DNA from: Sulfomarinibacter sp963733915
GTDB lineage: Bacteria; Acidobacteriota; Thermoanaerobaculia; Thermoanaerobaculales; Sulfomarinibacteraceae
Reading direction: 5' to 3'
NCBI GenBank assembly: GCA_963733915.1
Contig: CAVTEP010000006.1
Span: forward strand, 682,001-746,000
DNA length: 64,000 nucleotides
Made by a program: the position numbers and the translations under genes
Shown here: piece by piece, positions 47,968-56,752 of the stretch
Numbering within the stretch: the stretch's first letter is position 1
Layout: each line of letters opens with the position of its first letter
Notes under the pieces: generated by a model
Told to the model about the DNA's origin: nothing
The model's database searches: none
Seen by the model: only the letters and a program-made list of their open reading frames with translations

Positions 47968-48471
47968 ATGGCATCCGACTCCAAGCTGCCGATCGCGATC
48001 TTTGCCTCCCTCGTGGCGTTGATCGCGATCCCCTTTCTCGTCAGTCACGTCCGGGAGCTCCGGCGACCGCTGCTCCTGGAGGCGCGGGTGGTCACGGCCA
48101 CCGATTCCGATCCGGTCTTCCGGGAGGGACGGCGGCGGTTCGCCGCGGGAGAGCCGGTCGAGGCGGTGCTGGCCCTGCGGGTCGGCCGCAGCGGCACCGC
48201 CGGCAGCTGGATCGCACCGGTGGGACGGCTGGCGATCGACGGGAAAGAAATCGAGCACGTGGAGACCGACCGCTGGCCCGGGGACGGCCTCGTCGTGCGG
48301 GTCTTCTGGTTCTCGGTCGAGAGCGCCAACCTCGGCGGCAGCCTGGACGCCGATAACGCCGGTGAAAGGTTGCAGTACCGGACTTTCTACGCGCCGGAGA
48401 TGGGACGGGGCCTGCGCGCGGAACGACTCCCCGAGACCCACAACGACGACCACATCGGCCGGCGTCGGTGA
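47968..48471 (+). CDS. Membrane-anchored protein of unknown function
   Basis: A 167-residue frame with an N-terminal transmembrane helix (LPIAIFASLVALIAIPFLV) and a soluble part with LLLEARVVTATDSDPVFREG. I do not recognise the family. It stops at 48471, where the next frame starts with overlapping GTGA. Because the product lacks a natural C-terminus and the second frame a natural N-terminus, the two may be a single protein split by one indel near 48465. Confidence 0.55.
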   Translation: MASDSKLPIAIFASLVALIAIPFLVSHVRELRRPLLLEARVVTATDSDPVFREGRRRFAAGEPVEAVLALRVGRSGTAGSWIAPVGRLAIDGKEIEHVETDRWPGDGLVVRVFWFSVESANLGGSLDADNAGERLQYRTFYAPEMGRGLRAERLPETHNDDHIGRRR

Positions 48472-49097
48472 CAGCGCCGAATGACGCCGGCACCATCAGG
48501 CTCTACGCCCGGGTCGAGGTGGTCGAGACGGACAGTGACCTTCGGCCTCAGGAGGTCATGACCACGATCGGTATCGACGCCGTGCTCGAGCCGGACTTTC
48601 CCACTCTCATGCGGGCGGCCGATTTCGGTGATGCGGTCGACCCCTCGGTTGGCGAGCTCTTCCGGCTGCCCGGCTTCGAGCCCCGGAGCGAGACCGGAGA
48701 CTGGAACGACGTCACCGTTCCCGCCTTCGACACGCCGTTTACCGATCTCGTGGCGGAGCGGTTTGTGGTCTCGTCGCGCACGCTCGCGGCAGTCGCCTCG
48801 ACGGGCAGACCGGATGTCGACGCGGGCGCCTTCAATGCCCTGGGCGAGCTCGAGGTCTCATCCGACCGCGTGATCCGCGGCGGGCGGACACTCAGGTGGG
48901 GACAGGAAGTGCTCCCCGGCGATCTGCTGGTCGACGGCGACCACTGGATCGTGCTCCTCGGCGACGAGGGCGACGGCGAGCTCGACCCGCTCGATCCGGT
49001 CCTCCACTGCTGGGGGCGCCCACCCGCGCGAACCACCCTCTTCGCCACCCTCGACCGGGATGAGGCGACAATGAAACACCTCAGATATGGCGACTGA
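48468..49097 (+). CDS. Unknown protein, possibly C-terminal half of preceding gene
   Basis: 209 residues, mainly beta and acidic (LYARVEVVETDSDLRPQEV, RFVVSSRTLAAVAS), starting at an overlapping GTG. The ending (GDHWIVLLGDEGDGELDPLDP) suggests a small globular domain. Reading it after the upstream frame gives a single protein of about 375 residues with one membrane anchor. It overlaps the start of the dipeptide ABC ATPase gene by 11 bases. Confidence 0.5.
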   Translation: MTAPNDAGTIRLYARVEVVETDSDLRPQEVMTTIGIDAVLEPDFPTLMRAADFGDAVDPSVGELFRLPGFEPRSETGDWNDVTVPAFDTPFTDLVAERFVVSSRTLAAVASTGRPDVDAGAFNALGELEVSSDRVIRGGRTLRWGQEVLPGDLLVDGDHWIVLLGDEGDGELDPLDPVLHCWGRPPARTTLFATLDRDEATMKHLRYGD

Positions 49098-50088
49098 GCA
49101 CCAGCTCGACGTCCGCGGGCTCAGGGTCGGTTTTCCGGAAGCCAACGGCGGCTGGCGGACCGTGGTCGACGGCCTCTCCTTGCAGGTCGGCGACGGTGAG
49201 CGGGTGGGTCTGGTCGGCGAATCGGGGAGCGGCAAGAGCATCACGGCGCTCGCGTGTCTGGGCCTGGTTCCCGAACCGGGCCGGATAACGGACGGGACGG
49301 TCATTGTGGCCGGCCGAGACATCGCCTCGCTTCCCCCACCCGAGCTGCGTCGCATCAGGGGTGGAGAGCTCGGCCTGGTCCTGCAGGAAGCGACCGCCGC
49401 CCTCAACCCGGTCTACACGGTCGGCTACCAGATCGCGGAGACGGTTGCGGCCCACCGGGACATCGACCGTTCGCGCGCCCGCGCCGAGGCCCTCGAGCTG
49501 CTCGCAGAAGCCGCTCTGGATTCCGCCGGGGAGATCGCACGCTCCTACCCGCACGAGCTTTCCGGCGGCCAGGCGCAGAGGGTCATGCTCGCCCTCGCCC
49601 TCGCCGGACGGCCGCGGTGTCTGATCGCCGACGAGCCCACATCGGCCCTCGATCTCGCGACCCAGGCCAGGGTGCTCGAGCTCCTCGACCGGCTGGTGGA
49701 TTCCCACGGGCTCGGCCTCCTTCTCATCAGCCACGACCTCGTGGTGGTCGAGGGCGTGGTCGACCGGGTGGCCGTGATGTACGCGGGTCGAATTGTCGAG
49801 GAGGCGCCGACCGCTGATCTCTTCACGGAACCGCTCCATCCCTACACCAGGTTGTTGCTGGCGTCGGCTCCGGGTCGGCGGCGAAAGGCCGTCGCGGCAA
49901 AGTGGAACGCTCCGAGACAGGCTTCGTCGCCTGTCGAGATCGGCTGCCGGTTCCATACCCGCTGTCCGATGGCGATCGATGCCTGCCGCATCGAGGAACC
50001 GGCGCTGGCCGATCTCGGGAGCGGTCGGCGGTTGCGCTGCCCGGTGGTCCTGGAAGCGAAGGGCGGAGAGTGTGATGACGGGCCCTGA
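49087..50088 (+). CDS. dppD: Dipeptide/oligopeptide ABC transporter ATPase (DppD-like)
   Basis: A 333-residue ATPase of the Dpp/Opp/Nik importer class. Walker A is GESGSGKSI (near residue 45), the signature LSGGQAQR, Walker B LIADEPTSALD, and the switch ISHDLVVVEGV. The family-specific C-terminal zinc/ferredoxin-like Cys motif is present: CRFHTRCPMAIDAC, with an extra C in RLRCP. Its stop overlaps the next gene's start by 14 bases. No permease or substrate-binding protein is in the window, so the pair may serve a remote permease. Confidence 0.9.
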   Translation: MATEHQLDVRGLRVGFPEANGGWRTVVDGLSLQVGDGERVGLVGESGSGKSITALACLGLVPEPGRITDGTVIVAGRDIASLPPPELRRIRGGELGLVLQEATAALNPVYTVGYQIAETVAAHRDIDRSRARAEALELLAEAALDSAGEIARSYPHELSGGQAQRVMLALALAGRPRCLIADEPTSALDLATQARVLELLDRLVDSHGLGLLLISHDLVVVEGVVDRVAVMYAGRIVEEAPTADLFTEPLHPYTRLLLASAPGRRRKAVAAKWNAPRQASSPVEIGCRFHTRCPMAIDACRIEEPALADLGSGRRLRCPVVLEAKGGECDDGP

Positions 50089-50832
50089 CCCGCTTCTCGA
50101 GGCCGAAGGTCTGCATCGTTCCTATCGGCGGCGTGCGCCTCGCGGCGGCCGGCTCATCGATCGTGAACGCGGTCGCCGGGGTCGACCTCAGCCTCGAATC
50201 CGGCGACCGCCCTCGGCATCGTCGGCGGTTCGGGCGCCGGCAAATCGACCCTCGCCCGGCTCCTGCTGGCTCTCGAACGGCCCGATCGCGGCGTCGTCCG
50301 ATTCGAAGGCCACGCCATTTCTGAGCTCGCCGAGTCCCGGGTGCGGCCGCTTCGGCGTCACTTCCAGGCCGTCTTTCAGGACCCCGGCATGTCCCTCGAT
50401 CCCTGCCTCCGCGTCGACGCCATCATCGCCGAACCGCTCGCCGCGCATGCGATCGGCAACACCGCCGCCCGGCGAACACGAGTGGCCGAGCTGCTCGACC
50501 AGGTGGGCCTGCCCGCGGCCGCCGCCCGCCGGCGTCCGGATGCGTTCTCGGGCGGTGAACGGCAGCGCATCGCCATCGCCCGCGCCCTCGCGCCCGAACC
50601 CAGGTTGCTGATCCTCGATGAACCGGTGTCCTCGCTCGACGTTTCGGTTCAGGCCCAGATCCTCGATCTGATCGCAGACCTGAGGCGCCGTCTCGGCCTG
50701 GCGCTGATCCTGATCTCGCACGATCTCGAGGTCGTACGTGAGGTCTGTGAGCGGGTCGCAGTCATGCACGAGGGTGCGATCGTGGAAACCGGAACCGCCT
50801 CCGAGGTCCTCGAGTTCTCCCGCCATCGATAA
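50075..50832 (+). CDS. dppF: Dipeptide/oligopeptide ABC ATPase (DppF-like), frameshifted
   Basis: Second ATPase of the pair, about 250 residues when two indels (near 50130 and 50205) are corrected. The N-terminus LLEAEGLHRSY, then AVAGVDLSLESGD and ALGIVGGSGAGKSTLARLL with Walker A, lie in three frames. From 50341 the frame is intact: FQAVFQDPGMSLDPCLRV (Q-loop), FSGGERQRIAIARAL (signature), LLILDEPVSSLDVS (Walker B), LISHDLEVVREVC. It lacks the usual C-terminal Cys motif and is short at the end. Confidence 0.83.
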
Positions 50833-50935
50833 CCCGTTCTCCGCATGGCGCCGTCCCGCACGGCTAAAGATCAAGGCGTTGAATTCTTCAAGGTTATAAC
50901 GATTGGTTCTTCCGTCATCGCTTGAAATCGAGGTC

Positions 50936-51205
50936 TCGAGATTCTGGTCATCAGCCGCGGCGGCGGGGACAGTCTCAGACGGCAGAGGCAGGGTCAGAGA
51001 GCAGCGGCAGCGGCCGGGGCAGCGGCCGGGGCAGCAATCAACAGCCGTGACGGCGGTCCCTCGGTGCGCTGTCGCTGCGGACTGCCCCAGACGCGGTCTG
51101 CTGCCGCAGACGCGGTTCCTGCCGCCGCCCCTGATTGCCCTTTCAACGGCTTTGTAGAGGGGTGCGTGGAAAATTCCGAAATTCGAAATCCGAATTGGGT
51201 GAATT
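50936..51205. repeat. Intergenic repeat, copy 4 (GC-rich core plus heptads)
   Basis: This fills most of the 460-base gap after dppF. The left part is GCAG/GGCAG-rich low-complexity sequence (50978-51040), including GGCCGGGGCAGCGGCCGGGG. 51071-51090 is GTCGCTGCGGACTGCCCCAG, the reverse complement of a motif also present at 54605-54625 and 59667-59687. It ends in AAATTCCGAAATTCGAAATCC heptads (51171-51193). Confidence 0.65.
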
Positions 51206-51293
51206 GCCGCCTAGATATCCCGGACGAGCCGAACGAATCTGTGAGTTGAATCGCTGTCGGAACGGAGGCCCGTCGGGTATACTCGATCGCGTC

Positions 51294-51969
51294 GTGCACC
51301 ACCTGGCTGACCTCGTCGCCTGGCTCGAGCCACACGCGACTCCTGCTCGCGCTCGCCCTGCCGCCGATCATCCGGATCGTCGGCCACTGGATCCCCGAGG
51401 AGCTGTTCATGGTCGCGCTCGGCGTCCTGGCCGCCCGCAGCCCATCCAGCGGCGCAGCCGGTGCGATCCTGGGCGCGGTGGTCCTCAGCCATTTCGCGAC
51501 CGATCAGCTCGTCTACCTCGGCGGCCGCTGGCTGCGGCCGAGACTCGGCCGCTTCCCCCGGATCGAAACGCGTCTGGCATCGGTAACGGATCGGCTCTCG
51601 GACTCGCCCGCCGCCCTGCTCGGGCTGGTGCCCGCCCGCGTTCTGCCGCTTGGCCGCGGCGCCTGGCTCGCCGCCTGCGGCGTGACCCGTATCCCATGGG
51701 TCCGATTCGCCGCCGTCGACCTGGCGGCCCTGGTGATCCACCTCGGGGTCTGGTCCGGGCTCGGCTGGTGGTTTGCCAACGACCTCGATCGCCTCGCGGT
51801 GTCGGCCGAGGCCGGCAAGGCGGCGGGCATCTGGCTCGCGACCGCCATCATCAGCGCGGTCACCGTTCTGATCCTGTGGCGGTCACGCGAGTCCTGGCAA
51901 CCCCGAACCATCCGCGCGATGCGGCGTGCCGGACGGTCGCTGTCGGATCTCGGGCGCGGATCGCGGTAG
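51294..51969 (+). CDS. DedA/VTT-family membrane protein, frameshifted
   Basis: About 224 residues, several helices. The GTG at 51294 starts VHHLADLVAWLE, and after an indel near 51335 the reading continues LLLALALPPIIRIVG, then HWIPEELFMVALGVLAARS in the frame that runs to 51969. The DedA-type half repeat with GxLGAxxGxxxxYxxGR is represented by GAAGAILGAVVLSHFATDQ and YLGGRWL, followed by LPLGRGAWLAACGVTR, which resembles the FxxRFxPxxR region. Family members move phospholipids or undecaprenyl phosphate across membranes; here the motif is degenerate, so the assignment is moderate. Confidence 0.7.
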
Positions 51970-52000
51970 TTCGGCCGATCAGCGATACAATAAGGCTGTC

Positions 52001-53473
52001 ATGCTCAGCACGATCGAACAGATCCGCACCGCGCTGTCGTCCGCCTACCCGATCACCCTCCTGGTGAGCCCGGAGGAGGACCGTCAGGAGCGGCTCCTGC
52101 AGCGTTTCGGCGCCTCCGCCAAGCCGGAACCGCTGCCGGTCGTGGTGTGGAACTGCGTCGACGGTTTCCTCGGCCAGGGCGGTGCAGATCACAGCGATCC
52201 GATGGAGGCCCTGGCCTGGATCGCCACGGATGCGCCGCGTGGCCTGTACCTGCTGAAGGACTTTGACGACCTGTCCGAGAACCGGCGCCTGCGGCGCCGC
52301 CTCCGCGACACCGCGATGAAGATTCGCAACACCGGGCGTTTTCTCTTTCTGCTCCAGCAGGACGCCGTCCTTCCGGACTCCATCAAGCCCCTGACCTATG
52401 TCGTCGTCTCCATGTTTCCCGACGAGAGCGAGCTCGCAGCCCTCGTCTCGACCCTGACCGACGGCAAGGGCGCCGATGCGCCCACGATCGATCGCCTGGT
52501 CGGTTCGCTCAAGGGGATGTCGCTGACCGAGGCCGAGCACCTGTTGCGGCGGCTCTTCGACCGCCACGCCGAGCTCAGCGAGGAGTTCTTCGCCGAGGTG
52601 CTCGACGAAAAGGAGCAGATCACCCGCAAGGAGGGCATCCTCGAGTTCGTGCCGCCCGACCCATCCCTGAGCCAGCTCGGCGGGCTCGACCAGCTCAAGG
52701 ATTGGGTGAGAGAACGAAACAGCCTCTTCCTCCCGGAAGCCCGCAGGCAGGACCTGCCGCGCCCCCGGGGGGTGCTGCTGATGGGCATCTCGGGCTGCGG
52801 CAAGAGCCTCGCGGTCAAGATCATCGCCCGCGAGTGGAAGCTACCCCTCTTCCGTCTCGACATGAACCTCGTCTTTGCCGGAGTCCAGGGCTCCGCGGAG
52901 TGGATCTTTCATCGCGCACTCGAGGCCGTGGAGTCCGTGGCCCCGGCGGTGCTCTGGATCGATGAGATCGAGATGGGGATCGCGGGCTACAGCGAAGGCG
53001 AAACCGGGGCCAACACCCGGATTTTCTCGACCTTCCTCACCTGGATGCAGGAGCACCGGGCCGATGTCTTCGTGGCCGCCACCGCCAACCGGATCAACCT
53101 CCTGCCGGCGGAGATCCTGCGCAAGGGCCGTTTCGACCAGGTGTTCTTCGTCGATCTTCCCAACGACGAGGAGCGCAAGGAGATCCTGTCGATCCACCTC
53201 GCGCGAAACGGCATGGACCCCGCACACTACGATCTGATCCTGCTCGCCTCGGCCACCCGCACCTGGAACGGCGCCGAGATCGAACAGGCCGTCAAGTCGG
53301 CGCGAATCACCGGCCACGCGAGGGGCTCGAAGGTCAGCCAGAACGACCTCCTCTCGTCCTTTGGCAAGATCATTCCGTTGGCGCGCACCATGGAGGAACA
53401 GCTCAAGGCGATCCGGTCCTGGGCACGCAATCGTGCGCTCCCCGCGACCAGGGTCGTCAAGCCGGAAATGTGA
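52001..53473 (+). CDS. Ycf46-like AAA ATPase
   Basis: A 490-residue single-AAA protein of the Ycf46 type. Residues 1-215 are an N-terminal domain of unknown function (STIEQIRTALSSAYPITLL, LYLLKDFDDL). The AAA core begins at GGLDQLKDWV; Walker A GISGCGKS (262-269), Walker B VLWIDEIE (317-324), sensor ATAN (VFVAATANRI) and arginine finger region RKGRFDQVF. It is intact and probably acts as an unfoldase or remodeller; its substrate is unknown. The ATG at 52001 is used; the RluA gene starts at its stop (GTGA). Confidence 0.87.
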   Translation: MLSTIEQIRTALSSAYPITLLVSPEEDRQERLLQRFGASAKPEPLPVVVWNCVDGFLGQGGADHSDPMEALAWIATDAPRGLYLLKDFDDLSENRRLRRRLRDTAMKIRNTGRFLFLLQQDAVLPDSIKPLTYVVVSMFPDESELAALVSTLTDGKGADAPTIDRLVGSLKGMSLTEAEHLLRRLFDRHAELSEEFFAEVLDEKEQITRKEGILEFVPPDPSLSQLGGLDQLKDWVRERNSLFLPEARRQDLPRPRGVLLMGISGCGKSLAVKIIAREWKLPLFRLDMNLVFAGVQGSAEWIFHRALEAVESVAPAVLWIDEIEMGIAGYSEGETGANTRIFSTFLTWMQEHRADVFVAATANRINLLPAEILRKGRFDQVFFVDLPNDEERKEILSIHLARNGMDPAHYDLILLASATRTWNGAEIEQAVKSARITGHARGSKVSQNDLLSSFGKIIPLARTMEEQLKAIRSWARNRALPATRVVKPEM

Positions 53474-54411
53474 GCGGTTCAGCGTCTGACCCGTATACCC
53501 GACTGCTCGTCACCCCACAGCTCGACGGGCGGCGCATCGATCTGTTCCTCGCTGAAATCACCGGGCTCAGCCGACGGGCGGCGCGCCGGTTGATGGCCGA
53601 AGGGGTGGTGTGGCGTAACGGAGAAGTACTGCGGGTCCAATCCCGACCCGTCAACACCGGCGACGTCGTCGACGTCCTTCGTCCGGCGACCGAGCTGGGG
53701 GTTTCCGCCGTGCCTGCGATCGAGGCTCCCCACATTCTGTTCGAAGATCGATGGCTGTTGATCGCCGCCAAACCTGCCGGCGTCCTCTCGCAACCGGCCG
53801 AAGGAGACTCGGGAGGCCATTTGGCCTTTGACGAGCAGGTCCTGCTCGCGCTCGCTCTGCGCGAGGGCCGTCATCCGTTCATCCGCCTCCTCCACCGCCT
53901 CGACCGTACGACCAGCGGCGCGGTCCTGTTCGCGCGCGAGGCCGACATCCTGCCGGCGCTCACCAAAGCCTGGAGCGGCGGCGCCGTCGAGCGGCGCTAT
54001 CTGGGAATCATCGAAGGGCACCCCGACCGCGATACCGATACCATCGACCGGCCCATCGCGCGCGATCCGCATCACCGGTGGAGGTTTCGGTGTCACGACG
54101 CCGGCAGATCCGCCAGCACCGAGGTCGAGGTGTTGGCCCGCCTCGATGATGATCTCGCGGTCGTCGGCTGCCGACTGAACACGGGCCGCACCCACCAGGT
54201 GCGGGTCCATCTCGCCGACACGGGCCACCCCATTCTCGGTGACAGACTGTACGGTTCGCGCCGCGCCGACGAGGTCAATCGCCCACTGCTCCACGCCCTC
54301 TCGATCGCCCTCAGCCACCCCATCACCGGCGACCCGCTGCGGGTCGTCTGTCCGCCTCCCGAAGACCTCGAGGAGTACCTGCCCGACGATCTGGGTCTCT
54401 CCCCCACCTGA
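53470..54411 (+). CDS. RluA-family 23S rRNA pseudouridine synthase
   Basis: A 313-residue enzyme that isomerises uridines in rRNA or tRNA. Residues 15-70 form an S4 RNA-binding domain (RIDLFLAEI, SRRAARRLMAEGVV, VNTGDVVDV). The catalytic Asp is D145 in LLHRLDRTTSG. The RluA motifs KPAGVLSQPAEG and CRLNTGRTHQVRVHLAD, and LGDRLYG, complete the fold. GTG 53470 overlaps the stop of the AAA gene. Whether it is RluC, RluD or RluA-like cannot be told. Confidence 0.9.
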   Translation: MSGSASDPYTRLLVTPQLDGRRIDLFLAEITGLSRRAARRLMAEGVVWRNGEVLRVQSRPVNTGDVVDVLRPATELGVSAVPAIEAPHILFEDRWLLIAAKPAGVLSQPAEGDSGGHLAFDEQVLLALALREGRHPFIRLLHRLDRTTSGAVLFAREADILPALTKAWSGGAVERRYLGIIEGHPDRDTDTIDRPIARDPHHRWRFRCHDAGRSASTEVEVLARLDDDLAVVGCRLNTGRTHQVRVHLADTGHPILGDRLYGSRRADEVNRPLLHALSIALSHPITGDPLRVVCPPPEDLEEYLPDDLGLSPT

Positions 54412-54449
54412 GCCGGTTTCAGTCTTCGGCTCATCCGGAAATCCGTGAG

Positions 54450-54842
54450 GTGGAAACTCGCCAATTTCGGATTTCAGATTTCGGATTTCGGATTTTCCAC
54501 CCGCCCTCCCACCACGAAACAGTTGGTCCCAAGGGTTGAAAATGCGGTCAGGGGCAGTGGCAGGAGCAGTGGCAGGAGCAGCGTCAGCGGCCGAAGACCG
54601 CGTCAGGGGCAGTCCGCGGCAACAGTACCCGGAGGGACCGGCGCGGAAAACCTCGATCAGGCCTTTGGTTTGAGCAAGCGCCAGGTCATGGCCCTAACTC
54701 GCCGCCGGCGGGTTGCCGGGACGGCTTTCCCACTTTCGTCTCTCGATCTCTCGAGATGGTTTGTGGGTCACGCGTCTCGCGTGCCGGGTGGGCGGGAATT
54801 CCTCATTCCTCAATTCCTAATTCCTAATTCCTAATTCCGCCA
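54450..54842. repeat. Intergenic repeat, copy 5 (heptads around GC-rich core)
   Basis: Left arm AATTTCGG/ATTTCAG heptads (54464-54495) ending in CCACCCGCCCTCCC. A GC-rich core includes GCAGTGGCAGGAGCAGTGGC (54555-54574) and AGGGGCAGTCCGCGGCAACAG (54605-54625). The right arm is GGGTGGGCGGG then AATTCCT heptads (54785-54836). The junctions CCACCCGCCC and GGGTGGGCGGG are inverted. About 390 bp, filling the gap between the RluA and NfeD-like genes. Confidence 0.75.
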
Positions 54843-54862
54843 ATGCCGGTTATAATGCGACG

Positions 54863-55394
54863 GTGACCTGGGCATTTGCATATTTGCTCATATTTCTAGG
54901 CGGCTTCACCCTCTCCCTGGTCACCGGCTTCGCCCGCCGCCTGCTCCATCCGACCGACCTCTGCGACCACGTCATCGTTCCCTCCCACGAGCACCTCCGG
55001 GGGCTCAAATTCCCCGCGGCAGACGTCCTGGCTTCGTTTCTCGCCCTCTTCGGTATCGTCTCGTTCGTGATTCACGGCGTGAGCTCGCTGGCGCCACAAC
55101 AGGAAATGGCTATCGGGGCGGCGGCCGGGGTGCTTGGCGATCTTTGCCCTGAAGTCCTGGCTCCGCCGGGTTTGCGATCCCTGCGAGCGGCTCGGCTCTG
55201 AGGTCAACGAGTTTCGGGTGGTGCGCGAGATTCCAGCAAACGGTTACGGCCAGGTCGAGGTCACGATCGAGGGATCACAGCTCAAGCTCGCCGCCCGCTC
55301 CGAGGGTGCGGCACCGATTCCCGTCGGCGCCCTGGTCGAGATACTGGACCGCACCGAGTCGGTGGTGGTCGTCAAACAACGCTCGATGGCGTGA
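54863..55394 (+). CDS. Membrane protein with NfeD-like C-terminal domain, frameshifted
   Basis: About 175 residues. Starts at GTG 54863 with a membrane segment (WAFAYLLIFLGGFTLSLVTG), then a second (DVLASFLALFGIVSFVIHG) and third helix. After an indel near 55135 the reading continues with IFALKSWLRRVCDPCERLG and an OB-like domain (GYGQVEVTIEGSQLKLAARS, GALVEILDRTESVVVVKQ) typical of NfeD/YuaF C-termini. The stop overlaps the maf start (GTGA). NfeD-like proteins are linked to membrane microdomains and quality control. Confidence 0.65.
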
Positions 55395-55990
55395 CGGGCT
55401 CCGGATTCATCCTCGCGAGCGCTTCGCCGCGCCGGCGGCAGCTCCTCGAACTCATCGGCCTGCCATTCAGCCTGGAGCCCTCGCGGATCGAGGAAGCGCC
55501 GCTTGCCGGCGAGCGCCCCCGGGACTTCGCCGCCCGGGCCGCGCGTGACAAGGCGCTCGACATCGCTCGGCGGCATCCGGATGCGACCGTGCTCGGCGCG
55601 GACACCGTGGTCGAGATCGATGAGACGATTCTCGGCAAACCCGCCTCGGCAACCGATGCGGAACGGATGTTGCGCCGGTTATCGGGCCGCGAACACCGGG
55701 TGCACACGGCCCTCGCCCTGGTCGCGGGCGGGGCATGCCACGAGGTCATAGACACCGCGAAGGTCCGTTTCGTCCACCTCTCCGATGCGGTTATTCGCTG
55801 GTACGTGGCCACCGGCGAGCCGATGGACAAAGCCGGCGCCTATGCCATCCAGGGGCTGGGCGGCCTCCTGGTGGCCGCGGTCGACGGGTCCCCACACACC
55901 GTGGTCGGTCTCCCCATCCATCGCCTGCCGGAGTTGTTTGCGGCCCACGGCCACGAATTCTGGGCTGTTCTCAACCGTCACCACACATGA
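55391..55990 (+). CDS. maf: Maf-family nucleotide pyrophosphatase
   Basis: A 199-residue Maf protein that hydrolyses non-canonical or dTTP/UTP-type nucleoside triphosphates. The signature FILASASPRRRQLLELIG near residue 6, RARAARDKA-type helix (AARAARDKALDIA), GADTVVEID near 71, and GAYAIQGLGGLLV are characteristic. It starts at GTG 55391, overlapping the NfeD-like stop. The C-terminus overlaps the convergent 98-residue gene by 20 bases. Confidence 0.92.
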   Translation: MTGSGFILASASPRRRQLLELIGLPFSLEPSRIEEAPLAGERPRDFAARAARDKALDIARRHPDATVLGADTVVEIDETILGKPASATDAERMLRRLSGREHRVHTALALVAGGACHEVIDTAKVRFVHLSDAVIRWYVATGEPMDKAGAYAIQGLGGLLVAAVDGSPHTVVGLPIHRLPELFAAHGHEFWAVLNRHHT

Positions 55991-56267
55991 TCGGTTCCCC
56001 GATATCGGCAAAACCGAAGCTGTCAAAGATGTGATGACCGTTGAAATCCAGCACTCTCAGGTCCTCGGAACGCTCGAGGTCGGCGGCGATCACCTCGTAG
56101 GGCGCACCGTAGACCTCCCGCACCCGATCGAGCGGAACCTCGTAAGCGATGAACTTGACCATGCCCTTGTGGGAGAGCTTCGAAAGCAGGCGTTTGTCTT
56201 GCAGCTCCGGATAGGTGGTCAGAATGAGAATGGGCCCGGTTCCCGAGAACACGATGTAGGCGCGCAT
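55971..56267 (-). CDS. Small paralogous protein of unknown function (1)
   Basis: A 98-residue cytosolic protein. ATG 56267 follows GGGGAGGG. It begins MRAYIVFSGTGPILILTTY and contains SHKGMVKFIAYEVPLDRV and LRVLDFNGHHIFDSFGF. It is clearly a paralogue of the neighbour (56347-56640), which shares KFIAYEVP, YG(A/V)P(Y/F)EVIA, DL(R/E)V(L/V)DFNG and ELGQPI-type ends. The alternating strand-helix pattern suggests a small alpha/beta fold. I do not know the family's function. Confidence 0.7.
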   Translation of the reverse strand: MRAYIVFSGTGPILILTTYPELQDKRLLSKLSHKGMVKFIAYEVPLDRVREVYGAPYEVIAADLERSEDLRVLDFNGHHIFDSFGFADIGEPIMCGDG

Positions 56268-56346
56268 GCCACCCTCCCCGGTCATCTCTCGCCCCCGCCA
56301 CATCCGGGCGCAGGGGGCACCCGACTCCACCCGCCGGCGCGGCGGT

Positions 56347-56640
56347 TCAGTGCTCGTAGTGGATCGGCTGGCCGAGCTCCGAAAAGGACAGGCAGCTGAA
56401 GATCTGCGGCCCGTTGAAATCGACGACCCGCAGGTCCTTGCCGTGCTCGAGGTCCGACGCGATGACCTCGAATGGAACCCCGTAGAACTCGTGGACCCGC
56501 TCGACGGGGACCTCATAGGCGATGAACTTGTCGACGCCCTTTCTGGCGAGAGACTCGATCAGCCGTTCCTCGGTGATCGACGCCATCGAGGTCAATACGA
56601 GGAGGGGTCCGTTTTCGGCCAGAATCAGAAACGATCTCAT
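56347..56640 (-). CDS. Small paralogous protein of unknown function (2)
   Basis: A 97-residue protein beginning MRSFLILAENGPLLVLTS, with ARKGVDKFIAYEVPVERV, FYGVPFEVIASDLEHG and LRVVDFNGPQIFSCLSF. Tandem duplicate of the downstream gene with 79 bases between them. Conserved positions (Y in KFIAY, DFNG, and the final ELGQPI) point to a shared function not yet known to me. Confidence 0.7.
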   Translation of the reverse strand: MRSFLILAENGPLLVLTSMASITEERLIESLARKGVDKFIAYEVPVERVHEFYGVPFEVIASDLEHGKDLRVVDFNGPQIFSCLSFSELGQPIHYEH

Positions 56641-56752
56641 GACGCCTCCTCTCGAAAAATCGGTTCTCTGTCATCAATGTGGGTCCTCGATGCGGTCGCC
56701 GTCAAGGGATCTGCATCACACTCTGAATATTCCTCTCAACCACGGCGATGAA

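Noticed and set aside
50936..51205. CRISPR array or tRNA cluster in the repeat-rich gap
   Set aside because: The repeated words are short, unequal and without regularly sized spacers; no cas gene or cloverleaf is present.
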